Below are positions 22,901-32,764 of a DNA stretch of 64,000 nucleotides, piece after piece. How positions within the stretch are numbered: position 1 is the first letter of the stretch; each line of letters opens with the position of its first letter. Position numbers and translations under genes: made by a program. Source of the stretch: Hydractinia symbiolongicarpus (Eukaryota; Cnidaria; Hydrozoa; Anthoathecata; Hydractiniidae); the NCBI RefSeq assembly GCF_029227915.1, contig NC_079882.1, positions 29,316,001 to 29,380,000 on the forward strand, in the 5' to 3' direction. The notes beneath the pieces are model-generated. The model searched no databases, was not told where the DNA came from, and worked only from the letters and a program-made list of their open reading frames with translations.

Positions 22901-25900
22901 GATGAAGAGCAAAACGTTAGGACGTAAATCACCAAGTAACCTCTTGTTACTTACAAAGTTAAAACACGCACATTTATTATGAAAGAATACAAACTTTAAA
23001 CTACCTGTATGCTCTTCCTCTCCATTTGTAAGGTTGGGCAGAATCCTTGTTTATATCTAAAGCTTTCTCACAATCTTTTACTGCTGCATTCGGACGTTTA
23101 GCCTTAATAAGGACACTAACATATACAAAAGAATAAATGTTAATTAAGAATACCATAAATGTTTTTGTATGTGCAACAACATGCAGTTACATTGCTTTTA
23201 AGAAATCCAGGCAAACTTTGCAAATGCAAACTGACTGCTGAATTGATAGAGAGAATTATTGTACCTGGCTCTTTTTGCATATAAATTTGCAGACAAAGGA
23301 TTCTTTTTTATAGCTTCTGTAAAAGCTTTAATAGCACCATCAATGTTTCCTAAATTTTAACAATTAACAGTTAGCGGATGAAATATGCTGGAACAAATAT
23401 ATATGCATTAATTTGTCAGCCCAGCATTGTGCCTTGTCAAAATAGTGCAGGGATTCTTACATATAGATAGGGGTGGCACAAAAGGCCCAATTACTACAAA
23501 CAACAATTTCGCATTCCAATAAAAAAATTGATCAATGTACTTTCTGAAAAATAATGCTGCAATTATCCTAAAGATAATAAACAAACTTAACCCTTAGACT
23601 CGGTAGGACGTCCATTAGTGTTGCACCAAGGGCAAAATGCAGACATGCCATCTATTGGCCATAACTTGCAAGCACTTAACTTTGAGATATCACAATAGAG
23701 GTTCATATAAAAGATTAATAAATTTGCTATCTAGCAGTGTTCAGATTTATCAATGTAGCAGGCCATATATGAAGTTGAAAGATGGCGAATAACAATTGAA
23801 ACCCTGGATTCAACACAAGGTTGTTTTCTTATTTCTTGGTTTGGATGTTCAGAAAGAAATAACTCAATTTTCGAGGCTGCCATTTTTGAAGGACTGGCGG
23901 TCCTCTTTCTGTCTAAGCGTTTGATGGTGTTGTGATCGATGTCTCTGCCAAGTGGACAATATTAGTAATGCCCAGTTGATCCAGACGCGCAAATAAATGT
24001 GGCCACGTTTTATTCGAGGATCAGGGAGAAAACAGTTTGTATGTTTGTATGTATGTACGTTTTGATACTTATTTGTGAAACAAGGTCAGTTTTGCCGACA
24101 TAATAAATTAATTTTCTCGGCATGCCAACCTTGGAAAGAATATAGGGCGGCATGTACAAGTTGACTTCAATTTAATGAAGGTCGGTTTTCAGGTCGGCAT
24201 TGCAGAGTGCCGACCGAGATTTACAGGACTGTAAGATTGAATGTTCTTATAAACATTCTTCTTATGTATGCATGTTTTATAAGAAAAACATAAAACATCA
24301 CACAGGTGCAATCAGCCAATTTGCTCATTAATGCCAATAGTCCTATAGCTTACTGCCATACATGGAAAGCTATGGGTCTTTATATGACAATATATTTCGA
24401 TATTTTTTCAATAGGTGCCAAGGGTTGGTTTTATTTACTCATCTTCTTTTAAATTTTGTACTTCTAAGAGTTAAAGATTTAATTATTTTTGCATGAAGTT
24501 TTTAAAAATGTAAGCAATTTAACAGCTGATCAATATTTAACAAATATTGCAGTGGTGTGTATTTTCTACAACATTGTGCACAAAAATATTCATTTTCTAA
24601 ATAATAAACTGCAATATTGTTGTGTTTATTTAGACCTAACAACAATAAATTTTACTAAAATAGCTTTGTACTAAATATGTTATTCATGTAACGTTAGGAT
24701 TCACTTGTGTTTCTCGCATTAAATAATAAAAAACTTATCTTGGCAGCTAACTCTTGAAAAATGATATAAATCTACCACACCAAAAATCGCTAGACAAAAT
24801 TTTCTAATGTACACATTTAAAAGATTCACTCATACCATCACTAAGTAATCCTTGTGCTTCACTTCTTTTGGCATTTGATTCATCACGCATCTCATCTGAC
24901 ACCTTTATACAAAAAACATTTCAAGGAAGAAATGCGAGTGAGCAAAAAAAGTTTAACCTTACAGACAAACTGATGGTGGGCAAATGTATTGAACAAATCC
25001 AGTTTCCTTTTAGGTTTTTCAAATGCAGATTAAGGAAATAATCATTGCTCATCAGATTAGGATTTTATATGTTTGCAAGCATTTAAAATTGTAAGTTTAA
25101 AAAAGTAGATCACAAAATGGAATATGCAATCCCTGTATTTAATTAGTACTTTATCTCAAACTTTTGTGTGTGCTACAAGAATAAATTGTTGGTTTACCTC
25201 TACTGATTCATCCCCCATTTCCAAAATACCTTCAGTCTCATCTTCTTTAATTAGGCCATCAAGTTCCTCAAGCTCTAAAAAACATAAATAAATTTTAATT
25301 ACTCAATATAACATACTAGGTTGTGCATGAACAACTGCTTATATTTAGCTTTTTTAAGTCAATAAAGTTTCCTGTTTCAGGTTTCAGAATAAAAAATACA
25401 TTTTACAAAGAATCGTAGAATGGAGGATTACAGTAAGAAAAAAATCGCAAAAAGTTTTCACCTATGTAATCCGATTTACGAATGGAAAAACACTACAATT
25501 ATGATTTTAACTTATTCTATCAACTTCGTTTGTAACTATTGTCTGGTTCACATCAAAAAATTTACTTTTGGTGGAAGTTTGCATATATACACAGTCAATG
25601 TGGAACATAAACTTTTCTTTTGGTAGACTAATAAAAACTAAATTAATTCTAAATTATAATCTGCAGATTATCATTAAATTTATATACCTAAATCACTTTC
25701 CATCTCTTCGTCACTACTTTCTTCTTGTTCCTCCTCTTTGACATCTTCAGGTTTTTTTGGTTCTTCATCTGGAAAATCTTCAAGATCAGGCACCTAAAGA
25801 TACGCTGATTTTCAGGCACAATTTTAAAAAGTAACATTTCAAAAGAAAAGTCAAAATGGCAGGCACTAATCAATTAAAATATGGCATAACCTTCCAACTT

Positions 25901-28900
25901 TGTAGTGACAAAGATGCTAAAATGGTTGATGAAAACATGTTAGTGTACATACATCATCTAAGTCATCATCCACTGTTGGCTCTGGTTCTTTTGGTGGGTT
26001 TGTCTTCACCTCTGGTATTTTTCCACCCAAGCTATGAAAAAAATTGCTATGGATAAAAACTACACGATTACACTACACGAAAAATGGTGTCATAAGATGG
26101 GATAAGCCTGACCATTGACAAAGAACTCACAGGCTTTCAAAAACTGTTTCATAAGATATGACAGCCCAACTATTGTCAAAGGTGTTTTAGACTTTTATAA
26201 ACTGCGTCAAAAGATGAGACTGGCCTAACTATTGATATGCATTATCTAACAGTTTTAGATACTTTCATAAAATGGGGGTAGTCTACAGACTCACAGGCAA
26301 AATTTAAAATGTTTAAAGATGGGCTTAGATCCAACAATTAACACACACTGGAATTTTTTGCTCATTTTGAGCTACGCAGACCTAATGAAGGTTTTTATCC
26401 CCAGACAAATCCCTGAAACATCCAACAGCCCACAGTGTGCCATCTCTCTAACTTTTCTTACCTGGGTTGGGTTAACTTAGTTCATTGGTAACATTCACTC
26501 ACCCATATTGAATTGTTGTCAATGGGAATGGAACCCCAGTCTCCTTCACAAAGTGTTGAGTTATAACCACTATTTATGGCACCATTACTAATCTGACAAA
26601 TTAATAAGCCCATTCCTAGACAACTTTCAAAGATCTTCCACATTAGTGTATATGTATCCCGTTTATATTTATTCGATATTCGTCTTGAAACTATCCGTAA
26701 ACACACACAAACGGACAAAAATTACCACCATCTATGCCAGCTTATCGAAGAGGGATTCCCAACGAATAAAGAATCAGTTCCACCAAATCTACGCGAGTTC
26801 TGGTCTCTACGTGAACGCCTGTATACCAGTAATGATTTAATCTTCTCCAAGGGGATACCACTCGTACCAAAATCTCTTCGACAACGTCTTCTCGATGAGC
26901 TCCATGTCGGTCACCAAGGAGTTTCCTCAATGAAAAGCAACGCTAGACAACGTTTCTTCTGGTCAGGTATGAACTCGGACATTCAAAACAAACGTCTCAA
27001 CTGCCGAAGATGCAACGAGACCGCCCCATCACAATCGAAAGAACCAGCCGAACAGCCACCTCAACCGTCCTACCCGTTTCAGCTAGCCGTCACGGACATC
27101 TTTCATATGGTAGGGCAAAGATACCTGATTTACACTGATCGCTTCTCTGGTTGGACCGAAGTCGCCTGTCTACGAGCCTCATCGAATGCAGCAACCGTCA
27201 AAAACATTCTGCGTCGATACTTCAGCACCTTTGGTATCCCAGAAGAAATTGCATCCGATGGAGGTCCGCCATACGAATCAAACGAGTTCAACGCGTTCCG
27301 CAACAACTGGGGAATACGTGACAGATTATCGTCAGCATACCTACCGGAAAGTAACGGAAGAGCCGAGGTAGCTGTAAAAACCATGAAACGCATCCTCACA
27401 TCGAACGTCAGTCCAACTGGTTCTCTCGATACCGAAGCAGTAACCAAAGCACTCCTACTTCACCAGAACACGCCTGCACCAGACATGGGAATTTCTCCAG
27501 CCGAGTTACTGTTTGGAAGAAACCTCCCTGACCATCTACCACAACCAATCACTTTCAGAAGGGAGTGGTCCGACCTTGCTGACGCACGTGAAATGACACA
27601 CGCCCGTCAGTTTGAACTGTCAAACAAGGGGGATCGACACTCGCTACAACCCCTACAGGTCGGTGATTCGGTCGCGATCCAAAACCAACACGGCAACCAT
27701 CCCAATAAATGGGACAAGACTGGCTGCATTGCTGACGCATTACCTCACAAACAATACAGGGTTATTGTGGATGGAAGCCGGAGGTTAACATTAAGAAACC
27801 GCCGGTTCCTTCGAAAAATTCCACAAGAATGTACCAAAGATGTTGTTATTCCCGATTTAGCACCGGAAATGAGAAAGTTGAATGTCAAAGAAACTAAAAA
27901 TGGTGAACACACGATTGTTCCCCCACATATACAAGAACAGCAAGAAGAAATAATGAACACAAACGACACAAATAACGATGAAAGCAATGAACATTCAACT
28001 GAGCAGGGATCAACTCCTCCACCTGCTCCCTTACCAAGACGCTCAACACGAGAGAGACGGTTACCGTCTCGATACAACGATTTTATTATGAAATAGGAAT
28101 GAAGGATTTATATATTTTCCTTCAAAAAACAGTAGGAAGGGACGTGTATATGTATCCCGTTTATATTTATCCGATAGTTAACCCGATCCGATTTGTATTT
28201 TATCTTAGTATGTTAGGTCAGAGAATAACATTCAGTTATCAACGAATATACAATTAGCTGGGCTAAAAGTGAATTAGTCTAATTGACTTATGTGGTCCTT
28301 TTTTCTTGCTTGTCAACTGTTCGGAAACATTCAAACTCAATAATATATTTACTTACTTACTAAGAATGTCTTTGTAGCTAGCTAGATTATGAGGGTGCCA
28401 ATAAGCTGCATACATCGTAAAAATGCGGGCGAGTTCAGCGTTTTAAAAAAAAATCAATTATTCGCCTGAAAAAACCTGCATTAATTCCGAACAATGCCCA
28501 AAAAAAGCGCCTTGTTCCTGTTGTTTGAATGGTATGTTACAAGGAATTGCATTTCGGTAAAGTTCTTGGCGAGTTCGGTAAAGTTCTTGGCGAGTTCGGG
28601 AAAGTGCGGGCAGTTTTAGGCGACAAGCGCCAATTTAATTTGAAAAGTGGCCCAAACTCTTTATATATGCGGGCGTTTGTGGCTTATTTAGCACCCTCTT
28701 GCTAGATTTCTATTATTATTTTTAAAGTTCTCAAAGTAAAACTGCCAAGAAAGAAATGTGAAAGTTAAAAACCCACCCACACAAAAACCACAGATTGATC
28801 ATGAAATATAATTGATTTGATTCGACGTTCCCCATGACAACTTTAGCAAAGAAAAAAGCACGTGCACATTTACACAGAACAGGTGTTTGACTATAGCTAG

Positions 28901-29019
28901 CTATACCTGATTATCCAGTTCTTGAAAAATCCCAGTTCGGGGCTAAGAATAATCTCAGGTTTCGCTTGGCAAGCAGATACAAATTGTCGCAAAAGTTCTA
29001 ATTGTTGCTTCTGGAACAT
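19942..29019 (-). CDS. ST13: ST13 / Hsc70-interacting protein (Hip)
   Basis: Hip is a cytosolic cochaperone that binds the Hsp70 ATPase domain and stabilises its ADP state. Exons in transcript order: 29019-28907, 26031-25953, 25793-25688, 25274-25198, 24902-24836, 23349-23265, 23115-23005, 22678-22576, 22495-22425, 22340-22301, 20601-20535, 20442-20377, 20275-20211, 20070-19942. They total 1179 nt: 392 residues and TAA, close to the 369 of human ST13. Domains in order: N-terminal dimerisation segment ([25 protein letters not shown]); acidic linker; three TPR repeats ([47 protein letters not shown]); a charged helix ([14 protein letters not shown]); Gly-Gly-Met-Pro repeats; and a C-terminal DP/STI1 domain ([34 protein letters not shown]). 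All junctions are GT-AG and phase-consistent. Intron 1 (2.9 kb) has absorbed an LTR element and a MITE without disturbing the splice sites. Confidence 0.96.
20377..20442 (-). repeat. Coding Gly-Gly-Met-Pro minisatellite in ST13
   Basis: This 66-nt exon is almost entirely a 12-bp unit encoding Gly-Met-Pro-Gly, five times in a row. A related GGFPGGFPG stretch ends the preceding exon. GGMP repeats are a known Hip feature. The exon-sized array with third-position variation suggests slippage followed by drift; repeat number is likely polymorphic. Confidence 0.85.
22715..22800 (+). repeat. tRNA-derived SINE fragment in an ST13 intron
   Basis: An A-box-like GTGTAGCTCATCTGACTTG is followed about 25 bases later by a B-box-like AAATTCGAGTCCCC, the spacing of an internal RNA polymerase III promoter. 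There is no complete acceptor stem or clear cloverleaf, so this is a SINE head rather than a tRNA gene. Confidence 0.5.
23360..24835 (-). other. ST13 intron between exons 5 and 6, repeat-like
   Basis: This 1.5-kb intron contains repeat-looking sequence at about 23590-24240, including a TGTATGTTTGTATGTATGT microsatellite near 24037 and an inverted pair GTCGGCA / TGCCGAC at about 24194-24215. No coding block belongs here. Confidence 0.4.
26505..26600 (-). repeat. tRNA-derived SINE fragment upstream of the LTR element
   Basis: On the - strand, TGGTGCCATAAATAGTGG resembles an A box and GGGGTTCCATTCCC a B box, at tRNA-like spacing. It lies in ST13 intron 1, about 50 bp before the retroelement's target duplication. 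Confidence 0.45.
26647..28252 (+). mobile_element. Internally deleted LTR retrotransposon (Ty3/Gypsy type)
   Basis: The element is flanked by a 5-bp target duplication ATTAG (26642-26646 and 28253-28257). The right end is a complete short LTR, 28145-28252 (108 bp), starting TGTATATG and ending ATATACA. A purine-rich AGTAGGAAGGGACG tract just before it suits a polypurine primer. The left end keeps only the first 32 bp of the LTR (26647-26678), then jumps straight into the connection/integrase part of pol. The rest of the 5' LTR, the primer-binding site, gag, protease, reverse transcriptase and most of RNase H are missing. Because the target duplication is intact, the loss occurred during reverse transcription or as a deletion inside the inserted copy. 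It is in ST13 intron 1, antisense to that gene. Confidence 0.88.
26681..28096 (+). pseudogene. Integrase-bearing C-terminal part of a Gypsy-type pol polyprotein (5'-truncated)
   Basis: One open frame runs from the LTR junction to TAG. It has an HHCC zinc-binding domain (HVGHQG then CRRCNE), then an RNase-H-fold integrase core with the acidic triad at VTDIF, IASDGG and NGRAE (catalytic D, D and E). A C-terminal module with NKWDKTG and RRFLRKI follows, then an acidic, proline-rich tail. The frame has no stop or shift, so insertion or deletion was recent, but with no RT and no complete 5' LTR it cannot move itself. The codon and base composition is visibly more GC-rich than the surrounding intron. 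Confidence 0.85.
28389..28700. mobile_element. 312-bp MITE with 8-bp target duplication
   Basis: The element is flanked by GCTAGATT on both sides (28381-28388 and 28701-28708), an 8-bp duplication as made by hAT transposases. The ends match as inverted repeats: ATGAGGGTGCCAATAAGC on the left, and on the right the complement of AAGAGGGTGCTAAATAAGC. Inside, GGTAAAGTTCTTGGCGAGTTC occurs twice in tandem (about 28557-28600). It is in ST13 intron 1, near exon 1. Confidence 0.82.
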
Positions 29020-29370
29020 GGTGAACTGTCGCAGGCCTGCTTGTCACTCGTGGTCAAGAAAGAAAGAACAGCCATTGCGTTTCCCGGAATTTTCTAGATC
29101 CCAACACCGTTGTATTGCACAGACCAGAACACGTACTAAGTTTAAAGAACTTAAGATTAACTATTAACTTTTTCTCTGCAGTATTTCAGCTATAAGGATT
29201 AATTATCCTAACAGAACCGTTAAATTATTAGAACATACAATTTTTATAAGTTTTTAGGTTTAAAATTCCATTGGTAGAAGGTCCTGTTTTATATTACTTG
29301 CATTTTTGACCCAGAGTGAATCATTTCTCGCAGCACCCCAGGGAAAGCACACGTTACTGCCTTGACTGAA
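29020..29370. promoter_or_regulatory. Shared divergent promoter region of ST13 and ATOX1
   Basis: The two start codons are 351 bp apart and point away from each other, so both promoters and 5' UTRs must lie here. No TATA box is evident on either side, as is common for housekeeping genes. Confidence 0.6.
29082..29099. promoter_or_regulatory. Heat-shock-element-like site upstream of ST13
   Basis: The site reads TCC-CG-GAA-TT-TTC-TA-GAT. Its GAAnnTTC core is exact, flanked by imperfect units at the right 5-bp periodicity for HSF trimers. It is about 65-80 bp upstream of the ST13 start codon. Hip is an Hsp70 cochaperone, so HSF control would make sense; this is inference from sequence only. Confidence 0.45.
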
Positions 29371-31206
29371 ATGGCTACTGTGAGTATAGATTAATAGAAT
29401 AATGTACCGCAAAGTATTGCCCGAGGTCTAAGTGACTGAGGGGGGTATCTTAGATACAGCAGAGGGTAATGAGTTATTATTGTATTTGTTAACCGTCTAA
29501 GTTAGATAAAATAAAACAAAAGAATTTGTGTTGGTAAGATTCGCCGTAAAAATTGATGGGTTAAAAAAGTAAAAACAAACAAGTGAAAATAAAGCAAAAG
29601 CTTTTCGATATAAACCCATCGTCAGTGCATATAAAATATTTTATATGCACTGACGATGGTTTTACAACGAATAGGTTTTGCTTTATTTTAACTTGTTTGT
29701 TTTTACTTTTTTAACCCATAAGAATTTTGGTTAGCTAAGTGTTCTTTTAATTTAATTCACTACTTTCGTCTACTTAAGGTCAAAATTCAAAACAGTTCTG
29801 TCTAAAAACAGAAACATTCTATATAGAATTCGAAACTCACTATTAAATAAAACCTTGTAAACAAAACATTAGGTGATGTGACTGTATACTTGAGATTTAA
29901 AAGCTCTGTTAGGATTGTGAAAATTTCCTAATAGGTGAACCAAATTTTCTTTAGACACATAAATTTAAAGTTGAGATGACATGTGAAGGTTGTTCTGGGG
30001 CTGTAACAAGAGTTTTAAACAAAACAGAAGGTAGGTAGATTGAAAAGTCAGTCACAAATTTTGTTCCGGATATATAATTATTTTTCTTATTCTAAAAATT
30101 CATACAAGGTATAGCCACTTCAGTGTTGGAAACCGTTATCAATGTAGGTTTTGTGTTCTGAATGCATACATTAGTAGATATACACTGGCATTGCCTAGTA
30201 ATTTCCCTACGTGGCATGGGTTGACCCGATGAAGAGTTATAGAAGGATTTTTTTTGCACGCATAAACTTTCAACAATTTAGCTAAAATTTATAAAATTCT
30301 ATCAAAATTCCAACTAAAAATCTCTAACCTTTGTATTATCTCATTCTTGAGACTGAAAATAAAAAAGTGAAAATCAGTTAAAAACTTATAGATTATAGTC
30401 CTTGTATCAAAAATATTATTCACCAAAATTTTACGATTATTTGTGCAATTTTCGAGTACCTATTTTAACTTTATTATTATTATTATTATTGAAATTGTTT
30501 ACCCAGGATAGCCTTTTCAGGTCCTATTGGTACTGCTATCAACGAGGGTTCTGCGAAGGGATCCTAGTCAATTTAAGTACCCATCTAAGCTACAAAAGTC
30601 GTGCAAGCACAGTATTCGCTTAACTAGACAACTACCTATCAATTTTATTCTCATGCTGAACACTAAGCAAAAGGATAGATTTTCACTTTTATAGTCTTTG
30701 GCATGACTCTGCCGGGGTTTGAACCCAAGACCTCTCTCACTGAAAGGGACCGCTCTACTACTAAACTGCCATTCGGTAAACTCCCCTTGAGTAATAGTGC
30801 TAGCCATAAACAAATTTTTAATGAAGATTAAACAAAAAAAAATTCCACATGAAATACCATTTGCTTGCGTGATTGTATTCGTTCTGATATGAATTAGAAG
30901 TTTGAGTCGGCAATAATCAACTGTTGACATAAATTAGAAAAGTTAGTTGTTAACTTACTCGCTGGTATGAAAAATATTTGCAATAAACTTAAGACCATTG
31001 GGTTTTATGCTCAAGGAAAATGTAAGGGTCTCACTGTTAGGAAGTTTTTGTTTATAAGCAAGATTTTCTACTTTTTAGGAGTTGCAAACTTTCGCGTTGA
31101 ATTGCAAGACAAAGAAGTGTTCGTAACGACAGATCTTCCTGCGGATAAAATCCTTCAGGTGTTGCAGAAAACTGGCAAAGAGACAACATATGTCGGTACA
31201 GTTTAA
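29371..31206 (+). CDS. ATOX1: ATOX1-type cytosolic copper chaperone
   Basis: Atox1/Atx1 carries Cu(I) to the P-type ATPases of the secretory pathway. Exons: 29371-29379 (ATG GCT ACT only), 29955-30030 and 31079-31206. They total 213 nt: 70 residues and TAA, the usual ATOX1 length. The single heavy-metal-associated domain has the copper site MTCEGC (Cys13, Cys16), followed by SGAVTRVLNK and, near the end, the loop lysine in LQKTGKETTYVG that typifies ATX1 proteins. Splice phases agree (0, then 1). The first coding exon is only nine nucleotides. It is head-to-head with ST13. A polyadenylation signal AATAAA at 31304-31309 lies about 100 bp after the stop. Confidence 0.95.
29556..29719. repeat. 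Long foldback palindrome, about 82-bp arms
   Basis: From ATGGGTTAAAAAAGT (29556) to ACTTTTTTAACCCAT (ending 29719), the two halves are reverse complements over most of their length, centred at 29637/29638 without a loop (central ATAAAATATTTTAT). Mismatches cluster near GCTTTTCGATATAAACCC versus its partner. It lies in ATOX1 intron 1. It has MITE-like structure; a clean target duplication was not found. Confidence 0.8.
30675..30780 (-). repeat. tRNA-derived SINE in ATOX1 intron 2
   Basis: On the - strand the segment starts GAATGGCAGTTTAGTAGTAGAGCGG (A box inside) and has GGTTCAAACCCC as B box about 40 bases later, with AGAGAGGTCTTG between. It continues past a CCGGCAGAGTCATGCC acceptor-like end into a tail with ACTATAAAAGTG. 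The acceptor stem does not pair as in a functional tRNA. Confidence 0.6.
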
Positions 31207-31303
31207 CGAACCTTAAGCACAGTGATATTGATGTCTGGTACAGTAACATATTAAGACTATCAGGATTATATGTAGAATTTAGGTTTTTGTAGATAGAAAT
31301 AAT

Positions 31304-31309
31304 AATAAA
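31304..31309 (+). terminator. ATOX1 polyadenylation signal
   Basis: AATAAA, 98 bp after the ATOX1 stop codon, in an AT-rich context. Confidence 0.6.
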
Positions 31310-31403
31310 AATACAAATCTTTTTATTCAAAAGTTTTAATTTCTTTGTGTCAATATCTTTTTGCATAATTTGGAGATTAAAATAATTTTAGGTGCATTTG
31401 ACG

Positions 31404-31525
31404 CAACCTCGTCCCAGGGTCTTGTGGCCCCTGAGCCGTTATTAGGGAGTGCCCTGGGAACGAGGTTGCATTGACGATGAAGGGAAAAAAATTTGGTGTG
31501 GGTTTTATTTCAACCTCGTTCCCAG
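31404..31525. repeat. CAACCTCG-TCCCAG foldback repeat
   Basis: CAACCTCGTCCCAGGG (31404-31419) is mirrored by CCCTGGGAACGAGGTTG (31452-31468) and repeated in direct orientation as CAACCTCGTTCCCAG (31511-31525). So there are two convergent copies and one further direct copy of the same 16-bp word in 122 bp, probably nested ends of small DNA elements. Confidence 0.6.
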
Positions 31526-32764
31526 CACCTGTTGTCTCTTTATAGAATTGATGGCGTGACGTCATAAAAACAAAACTGTGAGAGAATTGCTGTCGCGGTG
31601 CAGCTGTTGGAAAAATTACCAAGTTCGAATATTAGAGAAGACTAAATTCTGGCTTCTTCGAGAAAATTTTTTTACACATTTTTATCATGCTACTGTGCCA
31701 AATTTTGTCAACAAGAAGGTTTTTATATTTAGACTAATTTTGTGCTACATGACAAAAACTATTTTAGAAATATCATGATTTATTTTTGGAAAACAATGTT
31801 TTGAAATTTTTCGTCAAATTTTGACCTCAAGATGACGAAAAATCCAGATTTTATCGCTTACCATCCTTTTCACCATGTTGTTTATAATTTATTGGGATAA
31901 AATTTTGCCATCACATCCCTCTCCTTCGGGGCGTGATTTAACAAATTTTGGCTTAAATTTAATTTACCGATTTCACATCAAAAATCGCCAATTTTTTCCA
32001 TTTGTACGAATAAGTTATAAGTATGTGACTGAATGTGCGAATTCTGGATAAGGTTACATTATAGGCGAATTATTCATTTTTAAAGTATACTATTATTGAC
32101 CACTTATTTATCGCTCAAAGCAAATTGTTCAGTAATTTAAAAAAATGTGCTCAATATCTCTTTCCAAAATTTTTTTATATTACATGAAAGAATATTTTCG
32201 GAAATTGACCGACATATGGCAATAATTTATATTTAATGAAACCATTTATGCCGCAATCGTTTTTGTCCGCAGCAATCCATGGCCTTCATGTTTTTTAATG
32301 TTTTTATCAAGTTGTTGCAAAAGTTTAGAAGTGAAAGTTAACCCATGTTAAAATCAACGTTTGAGAGGAATTTCGTACTATAAACGTTTACTTTGCTTAT
32401 TCTTTTGGCGCAAATTCTCTTTCTACTTTATATATTTTTGTTTGAGACAATTCGTTCATTATAAACGTTTAAAAACACACAAAACAGCCATCGGGAAAAA
32501 GGTAAACAAACAAAATAATATCTTCAAAAATATATTAACTATATATATATACAACACTCCGAATTAAAATAAGTTATAATAAAAATATTTTTCGCAAACA
32601 GCACAAAAATAGGACTTTTTTCACACTAGAATGTAGTTGATCTGCTTATGACACATTTTGCCTACTGATTTTTTATAGATACGTAATTTCTAATTAGGCC
32701 GTTTTTGCACGCATGAAATAAAGTCCAAAAAATAATAAAAATGACAATTTTTTTTTCAAAAAAT
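31526..32764. other. Intergenic region between the convergent ATOX1 and DNAH6 genes
   Basis: Holds the 3' UTR of the dynein transcript. A TGACGTCA octamer occurs at 31557-31564. No gene is supportable. Some GTGCCAAATTTTGTC wording near 31690 resembles the satellite unit at 42-43 kb. Confidence 0.5.

Noticed and set aside
27130-28077. Opposite-strand ORFs (105, 61 and 110 codons) across the retroelement
   Set aside because: They are antisense shadows of the intact integrase frame and have no domain of their own.
30700-30780. Functional tRNA gene
   Set aside because: A and B boxes are present, but the acceptor stem does not pair and a SINE-like tail follows.
30967-31078. The 79-codon frame 30967-31206 as a separate gene
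   Set aside because: Only 31079-31206 is coding; it is ATOX1 exon 3, entered by an AG acceptor at 31077-31078.
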